Assembly: GCA_002682825.1 (NCBI GenBank)
Contig: NOKP01000011.1
Coordinates: 496,420 to 560,419 of the forward strand
Reading direction: 5' to 3'
From: Neonectria sp. B-13
Taxonomy: Eukaryota > Ascomycota > Sordariomycetes > Hypocreales > Nectriaceae
DNA: 64,000 nt
Both the position numbers and the translations under genes were made by a program. Of the stretch, positions 34,597-46,644 are shown piece by piece (the stretch's first letter is position 1; each line of letters begins with the position of its first letter). The notes below the pieces were generated by a model. The model searched no databases. It worked only from the letters and a program-made list of their open reading frames with translations, and was not told where the DNA came from.

Positions 34597-34630
34597 CCAT
34601 GGACCATGATCCATGGGTCATGATCCATGA
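34597..34630. repeat. Second CATGATCCATGG-type palindrome
   Basis: A cluster of CCATGGACCATGATCCATGG followed by GTCATGATCCATGA, built from the same CATGATCC element as the palindrome at 33291 but in inverted order. Confidence 0.75.
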
Positions 34631-34839
34631 CACGGGAGATGGCCCCGTTCAGCCCGTCCTCGATCCTCCACTACCGTCACGACAACCGACCGCTCCCGGC
34701 GGATTGGCGGATGCGCATGTCCGGGGGAGGGTTGCACATGGCACCGCACTTTGCTTTCAGCTCCCCACGGTATCCACGGCATCCGCCGCGTCCGCCCTGG
34801 ATAGGGACGCAGGTAGCCAGCTTACAGTTCAGCTGCACT

Positions 34840-34876
34840 ACACTGCACACTGCACACTGCACACTGCACACTGCAC
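34840..34876. repeat. CACTGCA heptamer tandem array
   Basis: About five direct copies of the 7-bp unit CACTGCA in a row. Confidence 0.9.
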
Positions 34877-35990
34877 TCCGTCCTGCGCGCAGGAGGATCA
34901 CAGCCTGGTCGGCCTCCCTACCTACTTAACTTGCCTAGGCACGATGCAATGCTGCTAGTGCCGTATGTACGGGTATCTGCTAACCCGTAGTTCACGTAGT
35001 GTAGTGTAGTGTCGTAGCTTACAGCCTGCAACTTTGGCATCGAAACCGGGCCTCGCACTTGCAATTGCAGAAATATGGCCGCCGGTCCGTTGCAAGGAAG
35101 TCAGCCGTGCCCGTGCCCCACTTCGTCACTATCGACCAAATCCTAGGGACAGAACTAGTCCGGTTGGTGCGTGCATTCAATACCGGTCCCTAGTTGCGCG
35201 CGTTAGTTGGTAGCGGCGTCAGACGGCGGCGGAAAAGAAAAAAAAAAGAATATGGCGAAAGGGTGACGGACTATGTACCTACCTACCTGGGACTGGAAGG
35301 GAGAAAAGAAAAAAGGAAAAAAAAAAGCACGTCCCTACTGCAAGCAAGAACACGGCGCATGGACACGGGAGGAAAAAATTTCAAATCGCATCAAGAGACT
35401 GGCAAGCCAGAAGAAGGCAGAAGTCAGGAAGTTGGCAGCAAGGAATTCAGCAAGGAAGTCAGGGAGTTGGATCGCAAAGCACCAGGAACCAGGAAGGCGT
35501 ATCCCATTCCCACCTGCCACGCACCCCCACTGGCACGAATCAATCGCGCCTCAGGCTCACACAAGACCTTTTCCCGTCCGTCTCAGTCCCACTTCGGGTC
35601 CCGCCTTCGAATCCCCCGCCGCTTTCAAGTCCCGCTTCGCACTTCCACTTCTGCAAGCCGCCGAGACGCACTCGCAGATCCGCCCCAGACGAACAAACCA
35701 CACGACGCCATCCAACGGCTCAGAGCCAACAGACGACACAGAACACGGTACGTCCTCCACCGAACCCGTCAACCGGTGTGATCTCTCTTTACTTATCATT
35801 TTGCACTTTTGCCTGCGAATCGTCCGCTTGCCTGCTTCCCTCCCTGTTTGCTCTTCCTGCCGGCTCCCGACCCATTGCTGATTTCTCTCTGGCTGGCGCA
35901 GAAAAAAAAAAAACTCCACCTGCATCTTTTTTCCACCTCCAAGAAGCACGTTGGTTCAACCATCCAGCCAACCACTCCCACACCAAAACT

Positions 35991-37288
35991 ATGAAGAGCA
36001 AACGTGCAAGAGATGCCGGTGAGGCTGATGACAAGCATGTCGATCATGTCGACGTCGAGGCGCCTCCCAAGAAGCGCAAGCGCAGCGACGAGGACGCCTC
36101 CGACGTGAAGAAGGTCAAGAAGGACAAAAAGGACAAGAAGCACAAGAAGGAGAGTCGCAAGGAGCGCAAGGACAAGCACAAGGATCTTCAAGATCTCCCT
36201 GAGCTTGATGACGAGGTTGTGGAAGATGATTCGCCAATGATTGACGCCGAGTCCACGCCCGCTGTCGCTACTGCAGACGCCGCCGCCGAGGACAAGGCCG
36301 CCAAGAAGGATAAGAAGAAGAAGAGCAAGAAGGACAAGAAGGACAAGTCGGAAAAGAAGGACGAAAAGGCCAAGGACGAAGAGAAACCCCAAGACGCCGA
36401 TGCCGATGTCGCTGTCGGTGCCGCTGCCGCTGCCGCTGCCGCTGCCGCTGCCGCTACCGAAGTAAAGGATGCTGCCCCCAAGGACAAGAAGAAGAAGAGC
36501 AAGAAGGACAAGAAGGACAAGAAGCAGAAGGCCGAACAGGAGTCCAATGGCACCACTGCCGAACCCGATGCCAACGCCGACGCCGACGCAGATGCTGCAA
36601 ACGGTTCCGAAAAGGCTGACCGCCACATTGTCTTTGTCGGCAACCTGCCTTTCAGCGCTACAGCAAAGACCATCGAAACCCATTTCGCCTCACTTTCACC
36701 CATCTCTGTCCGCTGCTTGAGTGACCCCGGCGACTCCAAGCCTTGCCGCGGCATCGCTTTTGTTGAGTTTGCCAAGGTCTGGCATATGCGAACCTGTCTG
36801 GACAAGTTCCACCACTCCATGTTTGAGGACGGCGTCTCCCCTGCTCGCCGTATCAATGTCGAGTTGACGTGAGTTTCCCCTCTTTCTCTACGTTCCCCCC
36901 TCCCCCCTTCCAAGATCATCCTCTCTGTTTGCGACATGTGCTGTCCTACCCTACCCAGCAATCTGGCTGGCTGGCTAGATGTGCTGGCCTGAGCGAACCT
37001 GCATGTACACCGGAGAGCACCTCCGCGTCCAAGCACCCCGTGTGAACACATGACTGACCTTTCTTTTTCTTGTGCAACAGTGCCGGCGGTGGAGGCAAGA
37101 CCCAAAAACGCCAGGATAAGATCAAGGAGAAGAACATTAAGCTCGACGAGAACCGTACCAAGCGCATCGAGCGCGAGAACAACGTCAAGCAGGAGAGCAA
37201 GACCAATGGGAACGCCGCGATCGACAAGCACATGCAGGATGCCATCCACCCGAGTCGCCGCGCCCGCGTCCCCGGCACCAACTTCTAA
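35991..37288 (+). CDS. nop6: Nop6-like RRM nucleolar protein (small-subunit biogenesis)
   Basis: Predicted 361-residue protein from exons 35991-36868 and 37081-37288. Residues 1-205 are extremely lysine/aspartate-rich with repeated KKDKKDKK blocks, plus a 12-alanine run encoded by GCCGCT repeats at 36421-36456. One RRM occupies about 212-294: RNP2 IVFVGNL and RNP1 CRGIAFVEF. The tail (GGGGKTQKRQDKIKEKNIKLDENR...RRARVPGTNF) is basic and ends as Nop6 proteins do. Yeast Nop6 binds 35S pre-rRNA near snR10 and supports 40S assembly; the role here is inferred. The last residue before the intron and the first after it complete a threonine codon. Confidence 0.88.
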
Positions 37289-38454
37289 ACCACTACCTTG
37301 GTCCTCGATCCTGGACCGCCTCGGCGCCTCCAACAAGGCTCATGCCTGCCTACACGAAGCTCCACGCTGCGCCCTCGGGTACCGGGTTGGCCTTGTTGGT
37401 TACACGAGATGGATATTTGTCACACGCGAGATTTGGGTTGGGTGTTTTAATTTAGTCACGGAATGCGAAAAGTTTGCCAATCGTCTTTTGTATAGACATA
37501 GACAGAGAGAGCCAGATACCCCAAGGAATTGGAACATTAACCTCACGATGAATAGACATGAATTTCGGGACATTGCAATTCAAACTACTGTTTTCTCACA
37601 AACCTACTCTAAAGCCCAACTTTGACCAGTAACCCTTTTTCCTCTCACATCTTTCAAGAGTACGTCCTACTCCCACTGGTATGAGTTCTCGTCAAGCCGA
37701 GCCTGATCGCTCCCCATTAATGCATATGCGGGCCAATGTCCTCTATGTTGGTGTATGATGTGCCCTGCCAAAAGACAAAACATACAAGTACGAGGTGAGC
37801 TACAAAAAGAGACGGGCAACGAAGATGCGGGATACGTCTACGTACGCGATGGGAAAGTAAGAGCGAGTGCGCAACGAGAGTAGAGTTCATTGTGTTAGAC
37901 AGGAACAGAGCAACTTGCGATACGAAGCCCCCTTCCAAGCATCGGATGCGAAAAGCTTCCCGCAAGAATGCTAGCTAACTGGCGTACGAGAGAAAGATCT
38001 AACGTCTAGCAATGCCTCAAGTCTCGCCTAGGAACCCAGGTCACCAGAACATGGGGGAAACCTCGAAAATCACCACACAAAAAAGACAGCAAACCCCCCA
38101 TCCCAATTGAGTCAGACTCGTCGGTAAGTGGCGGCGGCGACGGGACATAGCCCAGCCAAGAAGGCAGCGAGAAAAGCTAAGCTTCCAAATGCAGATCGGT
38201 TCTTGAATTACTCGCAATGTCGGTATAAGCTCCTCCGTGAGGAGGTAATGAAATGGGTGGGCAAAAAAGAAACAAGAAAAAGTTCATTCAAGAACCGCCT
38301 CGCGAGACCATCATATATGTAGTAGGGGAAAGGCCCGAGATAACCGTGGGCAGCCAACCGTCTTGTGTCGCCAAATCGTCGTCGTGTCCAGAAACATGAT
38401 GGGTCATGTTGCGTCATCAAGACGCCGTCATCGAAATCAACCGAACTGAGATTT
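37289..38454. other. 3' flank of two converging genes
   Basis: About 1.2 kb between the nop6 and rac stop codons. It is AT-richer than the genes, as expected for 3' UTRs. No exon or RNA gene recognised. Confidence 0.5.
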
Positions 38455-39380
<926 letters not shown>

Positions 39381-39536
39381 TGCTGCGACAACCTGTGGAT
39401 AATATGGGATGTTCGGATTCGAAGAAATAGTTATGGCGGGAGTTCGAGGTCGCGGTGGATGTCGGCAAAGCAGGTTGTCGGCAGGGTGGTGGTGGTGGTG
39501 GTTGAGGTGTCGTGTTTGCTGGGTGGGTGTGAATGT

Positions 39537-39590
39537 GAGGGAGACGGAGACGGAGGCGGAGACGGAGGCGGAGGCGGAGGGAGGGGGGGA
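39537..39590. repeat. GGAGAC/GGAGGC hexamer tandem repeat
   Basis: The run gagggagacggagacggagg continues as several GGAGGC units; it lies about 160 bp upstream of the racA start. Confidence 0.85.
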
Positions 39591-40414
39591 CGAGTCGACG
39601 ATGGAAGGGTTCGTTTGGAGGGATGGACGGCGAGGATGGCGAAGGATGGCCGAAGCTTTGGAAGTTTGGAGAAGCGATACTTGGTACAGGGAGTCGCGGC
39701 GAAGGTCGTTGGGCGAGTTTCAAGGCTGCATAAAGGTCAGAGAAGAGTTGACACAGCCGAGTGGTGGTTCACGCGTTTTGTGCCGCAGGAGGTGAGGCCA
39801 CAGGAGGAGGGAGGTTCAGTGATGGGGAGAGTGATCCACTGCCATGGGATGGGATGGGACCGCCCAGTGCTGGGAGAGCCTAGGTAGGTAGCTAGCCTCC
39901 TGCTGTAGCGTAGCCTTCCTAGCCCTCCTAGCCTCTAAAGGCTCGGGGCTATCGACAAGGGGGACGGAGAGATGGGCCCAGCATGGAAGGGCTCTGGCGG
40001 TCGGAGCTTCTGAACCGGGGGTACCGTAGCTAGGCTCTAGGCTCTAGGCTCTGATCTCTGACCCTCTGGGTCGGTCCTGGACTCAACTCGTGGGCGCTGG
40101 CCTCGTGCTTCTGGGCGCCTGGGAGGTGGCGGGGATGCCACGGGCCAAGGCTAGAGAGAGGGTCCAATGGGGGGCGGGAACTCACAGTAGTAGACTAATT
40201 ATGGCCGGTATCGTTGGCTGCTCTGGTCTAGGAAGCTCAGCTGTGGCTGGACGAGGTTCGGAGCGCGCCGAACAGAGCGCGGGCGGGACGGGCACAGGTC
40301 GGTGAACCAGGTAAAATATGTAAGGTGGTGGGTGGGTGGGTGTGGGAGGAAAGTCAATAGAGAGAAAAAGATGACGGTAGTGGTGGTGATGATGTCGAGA
40401 TGAAAGGAGTAAAG

Positions 40415-40460
40415 ACTACCAGACAGCAGAGACAGCAGACAGCAGACAGCGGACAGAACA
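40415..40460. repeat. AGACAGC microsatellite
   Basis: Several successive AGACAGCAG / AGACAGC units, visible directly. Confidence 0.8.
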
Positions 40461-42689
40461 CCTAGTCAAACCGCAGACGGCAGAAAGCAGCTGTGCGCGC
40501 GCGCGGGTGGTGGGCTCTCGTGGATGGTGGAGTCGCCGCCGTGGAGCCGCCCGTGGGGATGGTGGAGGGATGGGAAGGGCGAATCGTCAACGACGTGGAG
40601 TGCTTTGAGTGCGCCAAAATGGTGAGAGTTGTACTATGTACACCTCAGACACCTCGGTTTGCTTCAGAGGTGGTCGGGTGGAGTGGATCGGTGGCGGGGA
40701 GAGAAAGGAAAGTGTAGATGCAGTTGGTGCAGAGTCCGAAATTCTCACAGTCGGAAAGGTATTTTTAAAACTCCACGATCCAGAACCGCAACCACGATCG
40801 CGACCGATTTGCTGACAAGACCTCAAAGAGGCCCGGATCGGACAATAGACAAGGGTGTCAGTACAGGGACAATGTCACAATAACCAACAAAGGTGCCAGG
40901 ATTGGAAGAGTGCGCTGGATCAATGGCTGATGGATCAATCATCAATGTGCCACTTGACGCTTGGGATTGGATTGTTCCACGGTGGATTCCCTATCGCGTT
41001 GGCGGAGGAGGAGGCGCACAACAATAGCAGAAGCAGAAGGAAAATGGGAGAGGGGTGGCTGCTGGCTGCTGTAGGCACCCTCTACAGCTGGTGGTAGGGC
41101 GAATGGTGGCGCAAGGAGGGGCTGGAGAAAGGCGGGACACCACTTGGACTCCGTCTGAGAACCTATGAAAGAAAAACTGAGACCAGCCCGCGTCCGAAAG
41201 AGAGCACCCCTACACATACGACAGGGCATCCCTTCAGGGCACGCGTGCTTCCATTGGCGGCGGCGGGGAGGACCCTGGGGAACTGCATCATTAATGGCTG
41301 GGTGCGTCCATGTCACTCCTCCTGCAACCGAGAAAGCTGTCGGCGCTTATTCCTCAAGGTGACTTAACCACCGGGCTTCTATGGACTGGGGAATGATGAC
41401 TGACCGCCGCGGGGTGGTTGGGGGGGTTTTGCCGTCCCAAAGGCCGTCTTTTATCTCTGGCACTTGTCAAGTCGCATCAAACGATTCAAGACCCGGGCGC
41501 TACTGAGCTGGCCACGAGATAACGCTCTGCGCTACCCACCTGAGGCTGGGTTACGTATTCGCGGCGTTGCAGATATTTACCTAATGCATACCAGGTTACC
41601 AGAAATGTATTCGTACGAAACCGCTACAAATGCACAATAGCATAGCAAGCAGCTGGTGTGCTGGCCGTCCATCACTTGACAATGATGTAATGCCATTTCT
41701 CCCACTTCGAGCACCCCTGTTTGAGGCCGATGAGGGCGGGGCTTCCACTCAGGGTTCTATTCAAGGTTCCATCCACGGAACGATGGAAAGGGCACATTCA
41801 TCAATTAGCTTCGCTGCCTTTGCGCATTACTGACACGCGTCCTATTTCGTCGTTGCCCTATCGCACCAGTCGCTTTCGCTCTGCCATCACCTGAACCTCT
41901 TGTGTCAGGATACCGCACGGGGCTCCCTCCACCTGCATCGAGAACACCGTTATCCAAAAGGGAACAGGCCAAGCCGTCCGAGCTGAGATGTCAGAGGAGC
42001 GAAGAACTACCAATCAGAATGAGAATTTGATGACCTTTGAAATATATCCTATGACCTAATTATTCCCTAAACTCCCTCCAGTCTCTTGTCCGCGAACCGC
42101 ACGGCTCAACCGGCAATGCAATGTGTGTGCCACCATGTTTGAACTGCGCATCCGTTCTCCTGGCTCTCAGACACGTCTCAGTTCTCAGGCGGTACCAGAC
42201 AAAAAATAAATCCAAAGAACCCAGCGTAGTCGTTTTTTACTGGTGTTGGAACTCACAACATCACCTCATCTTGTCCTATTCTTTGGTGCTTTGCGGCTCA
42301 AACTAGAATGTGAGAGCACAGGTCTAGACGTGCGCAAGTGGGTCCGTGCCGGCGCCCCTCCATGAAACCCGGTACGTACCTGTTGATGCGTCCCGTCGCG
42401 CGTCTTTGTGAGCTTGTCGCGTTCCCACTTTGTAGGTGCTCCAACTAACTTACATGGTATCCGACAAGCAAACAACCACAATAACATTTATCACCATAAT
42501 TGCCCAGGGGAATAGAGAGTGCCAGAAAATCCCATCGCCTTCGATCGATGCAGCCCCCACGATTACTGACTCACCGCTGTTCAATCGCCGCCTCAACCCT
42601 CCCCACCTGCTCGCAAATCGGTCCACGAGCGGCCCAGGCCGCGATCCCCTCTCCTCAACCTCAGCCTCAGCCTTGCCCGCACCGTCGCA

Positions 42690-44364
42690 ATGGACAACGC
42701 TCCCACCGCCAGAACACCAGCGCGAACCCCCAGTCGGCGCGCTGCCAATGCTGACCCGCTCTCCGGTCGACGATCCGTCCATACGCCCCTCGATCGCAGC
42801 GCCACTCGAGACCTGCGCAACTCGATCCGCCGCGCCACTCCCGGGTCCGCCAGCCAGAGAAACAATGCGCCGACGCCGCACGCCAAAGCTGCCCGTCGCG
42901 CGCTCACCCAGCGTCGCACGGCTATGTTCACGCCTGGCAAGAACCGTCGCCGCAGCTTGATGCAGCAGCGCGAAACACCCTTGGGCATTCTGCGCAACCT
43001 TAGCAGGGTTCTCGCGCCAGCCAGCCAGCCCGTTGTCTCGTCCTCCTCCTCGCCGAACGACAAGTCGGGAATTGCGCCAATACGGGAAGAGGAGGACGAC
43101 GACGACCTATACGACGATGATGACGACGACTTGCCGATTGATAGGCCACGGCTCTCATTGCCCATTGATCGGTCAGACGACGGCGACTCGGACGAAGAAC
43201 TGCGGCCGCCCCGTCTATCAGGAGTGGAGGATGAGGACTACACTGTCCAGTCCGTTGAGCTGAACCGGCGCTTTGCCAACGATCAGTCTAGGCTATCGCG
43301 GGGTAGCTTGGGCAGCATACGATTCAGCGATGTCTACAACGAGCCAACAGAAGAGATTGGCCAGCAGTCCGACTTCTTCCCCGGATTCCTGGAGGATCTC
43401 CAAGCCAGAGTTGATGAGGATGACCCAAGCCTTGAGCGGTAAGTTTCTGTTAGACTAAACAAAGAGGAGCACAATTCTAATCAACTACAGAATCGATGCT
43501 GACCAAACGCGGCGCATGACCATGGGTCGTGAGAGCGATTTCAACTTCGACATTCCCGTTGGGGTCGAGGAACAAACCACCTTTCTCATGTCAGATCCAG
43601 CTGCCGACATCCCCCAGACATCGCCAATCATTGATCGATCCGTCGCTGAGGCTATAGCAACTGAAGCACGGCAAGACACCGTGGGGGACGTGGTGCCTGG
43701 CGACTCAGACTCGGATGCAGGAGGGCTCGACTTCGACACAGGAGGCTTTGACTTCGATGCAGGGGGTTTTGATGATCGCAGCTCGATTATAGAGGAGGAG
43801 GAGGCTATCGAGGCCGCACCAGAGCTTACCAGGACAGAGCTTCCTAGGACAGAGCCTGCCAGGACCAAGTCATCACTTAAACCCCGTAAGAAGCAAAAAC
43901 GGATATCGAAGCACGGCATTGAGTACCCGGCGCTGCCTACGTCGTTCGTCAAAAGAGTGGCGCAAACCTCACTACAATCCTCGGGACTCAGCAACCAGCG
44001 CATCTCGGCAGACACACTCGAAGCTCTTACGCAGGCGTCGGAGTGGTTCTTTGAGCAGTTGGGAGACGATCTCGGTGCCTATGCTGACCACGCCAAGCGC
44101 AAGACTGTCGAGGAGAGTGATGTCTTGACACTCATGAAGAGGTATGTAACGGGTATCAGCTCCTTGTTTTGTTTCTCTAAATGCTAAATATCGTACAGGC
44201 AACGCCAGATCGGGTCCCGTGCCACCATGTTCTCATTGGCGCAGAGACACCTCCCGCGGGAATTGCTTCAGGAGCTGAGAATGCCCGTTCCACAACCCAC
44301 CAAGCAGCGCCGTGCCAAGCGGGCGCGAGAAGGCGACGAAGAGGACGTTACAGAGGTTACATGA
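42690..44364 (+). CDS. CENP-T (Cnn1-type) inner-kinetochore histone-fold protein
   Basis: Predicted 521-residue protein from exons 42690-43438, 43491-44141 and 44199-44364. The N-terminus is Arg/Thr/Pro-rich with repeated (S/T)P sites (ARTPARTPSRR, VHTPLDR). In CENP-T proteins this region is disordered and CDK-phosphorylated to recruit Ndc80. The middle is very acidic (EEEDDDDLYDDDDDDL; GGFDFDAGGFDD). The C-terminus (about 395-500) is a histone fold: YPALPTSFVKRVAQT, RISADTLEALTQASEWFFEQLGDDLGAYADHAKRKTVEESDVLTLMKRQRQI, then a CENP-T extension RHLPRELLQELRMPVP. It would pair with CENP-W in the CENP-T-W-S-X complex at centromeric DNA. Assignment rests on the histone fold and architecture. The stop lies 50 bp from the SURF1 stop on the other strand. 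Confidence 0.9.
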
Positions 44365-44414
44365 CTTTTTACATGGATATGAATGGGGAGGGCGGTTATC
44401 GGTTCCTTTCCAGC

Positions 44415-45554
44415 CTAGAAGCCCTTGGAACGGGCTACCCGGCGCGCAATGGTCGATGATGGCTTCTTGACGACCATGAACAACATGATGGAGGTGGCCA
44501 GGGAAAGGGCATACCTAAGAGGCTCGGTTAGAGTCATGATATAAGACGGCGAAGGGACGGAGCAAGCTTTTCACATACCACGTGAATATGTACTGGGCAT
44601 GGTTGTTACGGAGGTTCACCTCGGCGGCTCGCCCATAAGGAATACCACGGGCCTCGTAGTCGACCATCTGCATAAACTCCGGCTCTGCTACTCGTTAGCA
44701 CGGAGGACGGGCCAGAGAGGACCAATGGCTTCCTAGGTCGCCCATAGACTTACCCATAGTTGCCTCGACCCAGACGGGCTGGCTACCCGTCAGCTCAGCC
44801 ATCTGCTTGACGTCGGGGAAATAGAAGTCGCCCCTCTCGGGCCTGTTATCGGGAGTAAACATGTTCTTCTTCCAGGGCTCGCGCAGCAGGCCCTCGACGG
44901 TGACCTCGCCGGTGGGCAGGCCGTCGGGGCGCGAGCGGCGGTCGCGGTGCTTCTTGTCGATCCAGCCGCGGTTAACGAGGATGGTGGTGCCGCCTTCGCG
45001 CTCCAGCGGCGTGATGACCATGTAGCCGTCGGTGCCGTCGCGCATGCGCGGGCCGACGAGCATCTCCAGGTCGTGGCGGAAGCGGCCGGTGGCGTAGACG
45101 CGGCGGAAGTCGAAGTCGTGGACGGCATCCGGGTCGATGGTCGGCGGCAGCGGCAGCGGGTCGCGCACCAGGCGGTCCTCGAACTTGGCGATCAGCTCCG
45201 ACTTCCACCCGAGGCGCTGGACCTGCCATGAGCCGAGGATGAAGGCCGTGATGGGGATGATGGCTGCGGCGGGGAGAAAGGTCAGTTCTGAGAGGCCCGC
45301 AAGAGCAGCGAGAGGGAGAAGCACGCACCGAGGATGATGAGGCCCGGGCCGTGGCGCTTCCCCGCGCGGACGAGCTGCGGCGGCGCATCGAGCACGGAGA
45401 CGAAGTCGTTGTTCTCGTCGGGCTTGGAGTTGCGGCGGAAGGCGGATGACGTGAAAGGTCTTCGCGGCGGGCAGCGGGCGGGCCGGACGCCGCGGGGGAT
45501 TGTCGTCCGGGCCGCTCGCAGGCTGCGCAGGAGCAGGTTCTGGGGCGCGTTCAT
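44415..45554 (-). CDS. shy1: SURF1/Shy1 cytochrome c oxidase assembly factor
   Basis: Predicted 313-residue mitochondrial inner-membrane protein from exons 45554-45329, 45263-44754, 44684-44579 and 44514-44415. The N-terminus is Arg-rich without acids (presequence). Two transmembrane helices bracket the protein, one near residues 74-95 (IILGAIIPITAFILGSW) and one near the end (YALSLATSIMLFMVV). Conserved SURF1 signatures are GSWQVQRLGWKSELI, LPLPPTIDPD, FRRVYATGRF, GYMVITPLER, ILVNRGWI, FTPDNRPERGDFYFPDV and NLRNNHAQYIFTWYALS. It is needed for Cox1 maturation and haem a insertion in complex IV; role from the family. All splice phases agree and length is normal. Confidence 0.95.
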
Positions 45555-46644
45555 TGCGGCGAGCAACGCATTGGCGGGTTTGTGGGATGTGGTTTTGTTC
45601 GGAGGCGGAGGCCGAGGAGAAGTTCGGAAGAGGGCGTGGTGATGATGTCGCCGGTGGTGGGACGGGTGGGAAGCTTCGGACCGGGGATGGACTCCACTGG
45701 GCGGGGCCACGCACTGATAGAACTTGCCGGCGATATCTTGAGTCTCGTGATGGCTTTGCATCAATTGAATTGTTGGGTTTATTGGTCCCTGGAATTTTCA
45801 TTCTTGAGTTTATTCATTTATTGTTACTCTCGATTTCTTCTAGATACCTCTCCTGGCACCAAGTCTAGCAAGCTCTGCCCCGTCCGAGCCCTCTAGTTAT
45901 TGCTATGTATGAATTGTCCCATATTAAGCAACGCCGCCCTTGCAGCTCTGCAATTGCAGTCCCGTTTTCAGAAACATTTCCAGATCTAGTCTATTAGCAA
46001 GTTCTAAGCCTGCACCAAAGCATTTGCTATCCTCTTCTTTCAAAAGGCACCTCCACGGCGCGATAACTGTAACTTCAGGGCGGCCGGACTTCGCAAGAGG
46101 AAACCTCATTTCGCCGCCCAATGCATATTCAGTTCCGCCAAACTCGCCAGTCCATCGTGACTTTGTATGCTTACAGTCTCCTTTGTGGCCCTTTCTCTTC
46201 ATTACCAGCTTGGCACCAGTCGGTAGCGTGGCCAAGGTTACCACGCATACACGTCGTATCTTGCCCCAATCTCAGAGCAATACCGAAAGATGAGCCCCGA
46301 AATTGATAGCTTTTACCATTCCCAGCCCGGCAGTAGTTGACCAACAGTCCTTTCGTAACAGAAATGACACGCTGTCAGACATATCCGCAAACCTTGATGC
46401 GAATGCCTGTCCTGGTTTTTCCAAAGGAGGTTCTCTTCAATGTCCATCCAGAAACACGTTGAGGATGCCACCAACAACAATCCTCCGACGTTCTCTCACG
46501 GCCAAAGAAAGAGGTGCTTCAGATGACTTCGACCATCTGCCGAGTGGCACGGCGTTAATTCGAATGGGCTGGCAAGCCTCACTGTCGTCTTGGTTGGGCG
46601 CCAGCGAGGATGAGGTCAATTTACATCATCTCGTTGCTCAGACG
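45555..46644. other. Intergenic, about 1.1 kb
   Basis: It lies between the SURF1 start and the stop of the membrane-protein gene. A 106-codon minus-strand frame at 45924-46244 and a 140-codon plus-strand frame at 46303-46725 are open. Neither has a recognised domain, and the second overlaps the coding end of the neighbour. The first could be a small gene, but I cannot support it. The SURF1 promoter should be near 45560-45900. Confidence 0.4.

Larger units (their letters stand above)
32179..35990. other. Repeat-rich gap (about 3.8 kb) between divergent genes
   Basis: The region separates the start of the 728-residue protein gene from the Nop6-like gene. It contains GA and GT microsatellites, purine-rich runs (32370-32520, 33000-33120), palindromic CATGGATC clusters and a CACTGCA heptamer array. 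Frames up to 234 codons exist (for example on the minus strand at 33610-34314), but their translations are low complexity and lack domains. The last ~450 bp are C-rich leader sequence for Nop6, with a run of A near 35900. Confidence 0.5.
39381..42689. other. Gap of about 3.3 kb between racA and the CENP-T gene
   Basis: Divergent promoter region. It contains a GGAGAC/GGAGGC hexamer array (39537-39590), AGACAGCAG repeats (40415-40455) and several CTAG-rich bits near 39890 and 40030. Frames up to 175 codons are repeat-derived. No domain, tRNA or clear exon chain was recognised. Confidence 0.5.

Noticed and set aside
36188..37336. 382-codon minus-strand frame rich in Ser, Leu and Phe
   Set aside because: Antisense of the Lys-rich Nop6 repeats and RRM. 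Low complexity and crosses the Nop6 intron.
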